Assembly (NCBI GenBank): GCA_029256665.1
Contig: JAQSXN010000167.1
Location: forward strand, 1 to 7,635
Length of the DNA: 7,635 bases
From: Paenibacillus sp.
GTDB taxonomy: Bacteria > Bacillota > Bacilli > Paenibacillales > Paenibacillaceae
Reading direction: 5' to 3'
The position numbers and the translations under genes were made by a program. Of this stretch, positions 6,213 through 7,635 are shown piece after piece (position 1 is the stretch's first letter; each line of letters starts with the position of its first letter). Below the pieces are notes generated by a model that searched no databases, was not told where the DNA came from, and was given only the letters and a program-made list of their open reading frames with translations.

Positions 6213-7375
6213 AACGCGCCATTGTTCGCACCGGCTTGCTGCTGCTTCTGATCTGCGCCTCGACGGGATGCACGGATTTCGTCGAACCCGATCAATTGGC
6301 GTTTGTCATGGGGACGGCCATTGATCACGCGGGAGACGGAATGATAGAAGTCAGCCATCAAATCGTCATTCCTTCCCAGCAGAACGGGCCGTTCGGCAGC
6401 AGCGGAACGGAAACCACCGATAACTTCGTCGTCGTGTCCGGCAAGGGCGTGGACGTATTCGAAGCGAGCCAGAATGTCCAACGCAAGAGCACGCGCAAAT
6501 TATTGACGAGTCACCGCGTCGTTATCGCGATAAGCGAGGAATATCTGCAAAAAAACGACGCCTCCAAATTATTCGATAAACTCAATCGGGATCCCGCGAA
6601 CAACCAAAGGGACATGACCCTGCTCGTCAAAGGGTCGGATGCCAAGGCGTTCCTCCTGCTCGATCACCCCATGGAGCATTTATCGAGCATCGCGATCGAC
6701 AAGGAAATGCAAATAAACGGTTTGTTTCGTTTTTCAACCAGGCAATTCATGATCGACAGTCTGACGGACGGAGCAAGGCCGATCCTGCCCGTCGTCCAAA
6801 TCGAACGGCTTAAATCGAAAGACAAGAAGACGACTCCGATCGCCGTAATAAACGGATTTGCTCTATTGGACCATCAGCTCAAAATCGCCGGACTTTTGGA
6901 CGACGCGGAAGGGGCGAACGTCGTATGGCTTGCGGGCAAAGGGACTTATAAAGGGGTGACGATCCCATGGAAGGACGGGAAAGGACACCTTTCGTTCCGA
7001 TTAACGCATCTGAAACGCCGTATCGACACGGCCGGGGAAGGCGATTCGGAGCATTTTGTCTTATCCGTGACGGCGCAAGCGTATTTGATCGAAAATACGA
7101 CGCCGCTCGACATGTCCGACAAACGGGACACGATGATACTCGTTCAACGCTACCTGAACGAACGAGTAAAGCGCGATTTGCAGCTTTCCGTGAACAAGGC
7201 GCAGCAGTTCGGAGCCGATGTTTTTGGCATAGGCGAGTTTATGCATCGCAAGTTTCCTAATCGGTGGAAATCGTTGAAGGGCGATTGGGACAAGGCGTTC
7301 CGACAGGCAAACGTGACCGTGGAAGCCAAGATTCGACTCAGATCTGCCGGAGCGAGCGGCGCATCGCCCGATTAA
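6209..7375 (+). CDS. Spore germination lipoprotein, Ger(x)C family (receptor C subunit)
   Basis: This is the lipoprotein C subunit of the germinant receptor, anchored to the outer face of the spore inner membrane and needed for receptor function. The 388-residue precursor has an export signal (KRAIVR, then LLLLLI) and a lipobox ASTGC, with C21 as the lipidated residue. Ser at -3 instead of the usual Leu is tolerated but uncommon. The N-terminal domain (about 22-200) starts with PDQLAFVMGTAID and includes RKLLTSHRVVIAISEEY. The Ger_C domain (about 213-380) starts with VINGFALLDHQLKIAGLL and ends with the typical ADVFGIGEFMHRKFPNRWKS (336-355) followed by the GDWDKAFRQANVTVEAKI-like terminus. 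It overlaps the A gene by 4 bases (ATGA), implying translational coupling, since no strong separate ribosome site is needed. The gene precedes the B gene, giving order A-C-B. Confidence 0.94.
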   Translation: MKRAIVRTGLLLLLICASTGCTDFVEPDQLAFVMGTAIDHAGDGMIEVSHQIVIPSQQNGPFGSSGTETTDNFVVVSGKGVDVFEASQNVQRKSTRKLLTSHRVVIAISEEYLQKNDASKLFDKLNRDPANNQRDMTLLVKGSDAKAFLLLDHPMEHLSSIAIDKEMQINGLFRFSTRQFMIDSLTDGARPILPVVQIERLKSKDKKTTPIAVINGFALLDHQLKIAGLLDDAEGANVVWLAGKGTYKGVTIPWKDGKGHLSFRLTHLKRRIDTAGEGDSEHFVLSVTAQAYLIENTTPLDMSDKRDTMILVQRYLNERVKRDLQLSVNKAQQFGADVFGIGEFMHRKFPNRWKSLKGDWDKAFRQANVTVEAKIRLRSAGASGASPD

Positions 7376-7402
7376 CGGGTAGAGCAGGGAGGACGTTATC
7401 GA

Positions 7403-7635
7403 ATGAAAATAAGCGGGTATCAGATGTTCTGGCTCATTTGCATTTCGTCTGCGATTCTATTCTCGTACCTGCCCATTCACCTGGCGACATCGGAAGCTCG
7501 CCAGGACAGCTGGATATCCATCCTGATTAGCGGCTTGATCATGATGGCCTCAACCTGGATTATCCTTCGCGTATGCATGCAGAACCAAGAAACAACGTTA
7601 GTGGGATTCATGAAACGGCTTTTAGGCACGTTTCT
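7403..7635 (+). CDS. Spore germination permease-like protein, GerAB family (receptor B subunit, partial)
   Basis: These are the first 77 codons of the B subunit, an amino-acid-permease-like (APC superfamily) membrane protein that carries the germinant-binding site in the better studied GerBB/GerAB receptors. The start MKISGYQMFWLICISSAILF is typical, followed by RQDSWISILISGL, matching the common DxWISxLI pattern of the family. Two membrane segments are visible, at about 7-28 and 36-56, then a loop and FMKRLLGTF. AGGGAGG (7386-7392) lies 10 bases before the ATG. The gap to the C gene is only 27 bases with no terminator, so all three ger genes form one operon. The full gene should be about 360 codons; the rest is beyond the right edge. 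Confidence 0.9.
   Translation, partial: MKISGYQMFWLICISSAILFSYLPIHLATSEARQDSWISILISGLIMMASTWIILRVCMQNQETTLVGFMKRLLGTF

Noticed and set aside
5834..6481. A 215-codon minus-strand open frame
   Set aside because: It is antisense to the end of the germination A gene and the start of the C gene, both with clear family motifs, and it has no ribosome site or recognisable domain.

Overview
The window most likely comes from the chromosome of an endospore-forming member of the Bacillota, probably Paenibacillaceae (Paenibacillus or Cohnella-like). The evidence is a ger-type spore germinant-receptor operon, a GH78 alpha-L-rhamnosidase paired with a cupin-AraC regulator, G-rich Shine-Dalgarno sites before every gene, and moderate GC content. 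The genus is an inference from gene content, not a sequence match.

Layout: (1) Positions 1-2499, minus strand: most of a GH78 alpha-L-rhamnosidase. The frame is open over 833 codons and its 3' end runs off the left edge. (2) Positions 2500-2650: a compact divergent control region. It holds a palindromic -10 (TATAATTATA) readable on both strands, an inverted repeat (TACCCT-GAA-AGGGTA), and a perfect 10-bp direct repeat (GGACATCCCG, 17-bp period). (3) Positions 2651-3538, plus: an AraC-family regulator with an N-terminal cupin, very likely the local regulator of the rhamnosidase. (4) Positions 3651-4574, plus: heme O synthase (protoheme IX farnesyltransferase, CtaB type), followed by a clear intrinsic terminator at 4615-4640. 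(5) Positions 4764 to the right edge, plus: a germinant-receptor operon in the order A-C-B. GerAA-type and GerAC-type genes overlap by 4 bases (ATGA), and the first 77 codons of a GerAB-type permease follow 27 bases later.

How they work together: the AraC protein probably senses a sugar or oligosaccharide ligand and switches on the divergent rhamnosidase. That enzyme has no visible signal peptide, so it would act on imported rhamnosides in the cytoplasm. CtaB supplies heme O (and heme A through CtaA) to terminal oxidases, but no oxidase gene is in view. The three ger products form one inner-membrane receptor complex of the spore: A and B are membrane proteins and C is a lipoprotein.

The families here are well known and I see no clearly novel system. 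The parts most worth a second look are the overlapping divergent promoter region, the isolated ctaB, and sequence departures in the germinant receptor. There is no gene-free stretch longer than 300 bases, and I found no tRNA, rRNA, CRISPR array, insertion sequence or phage signature.
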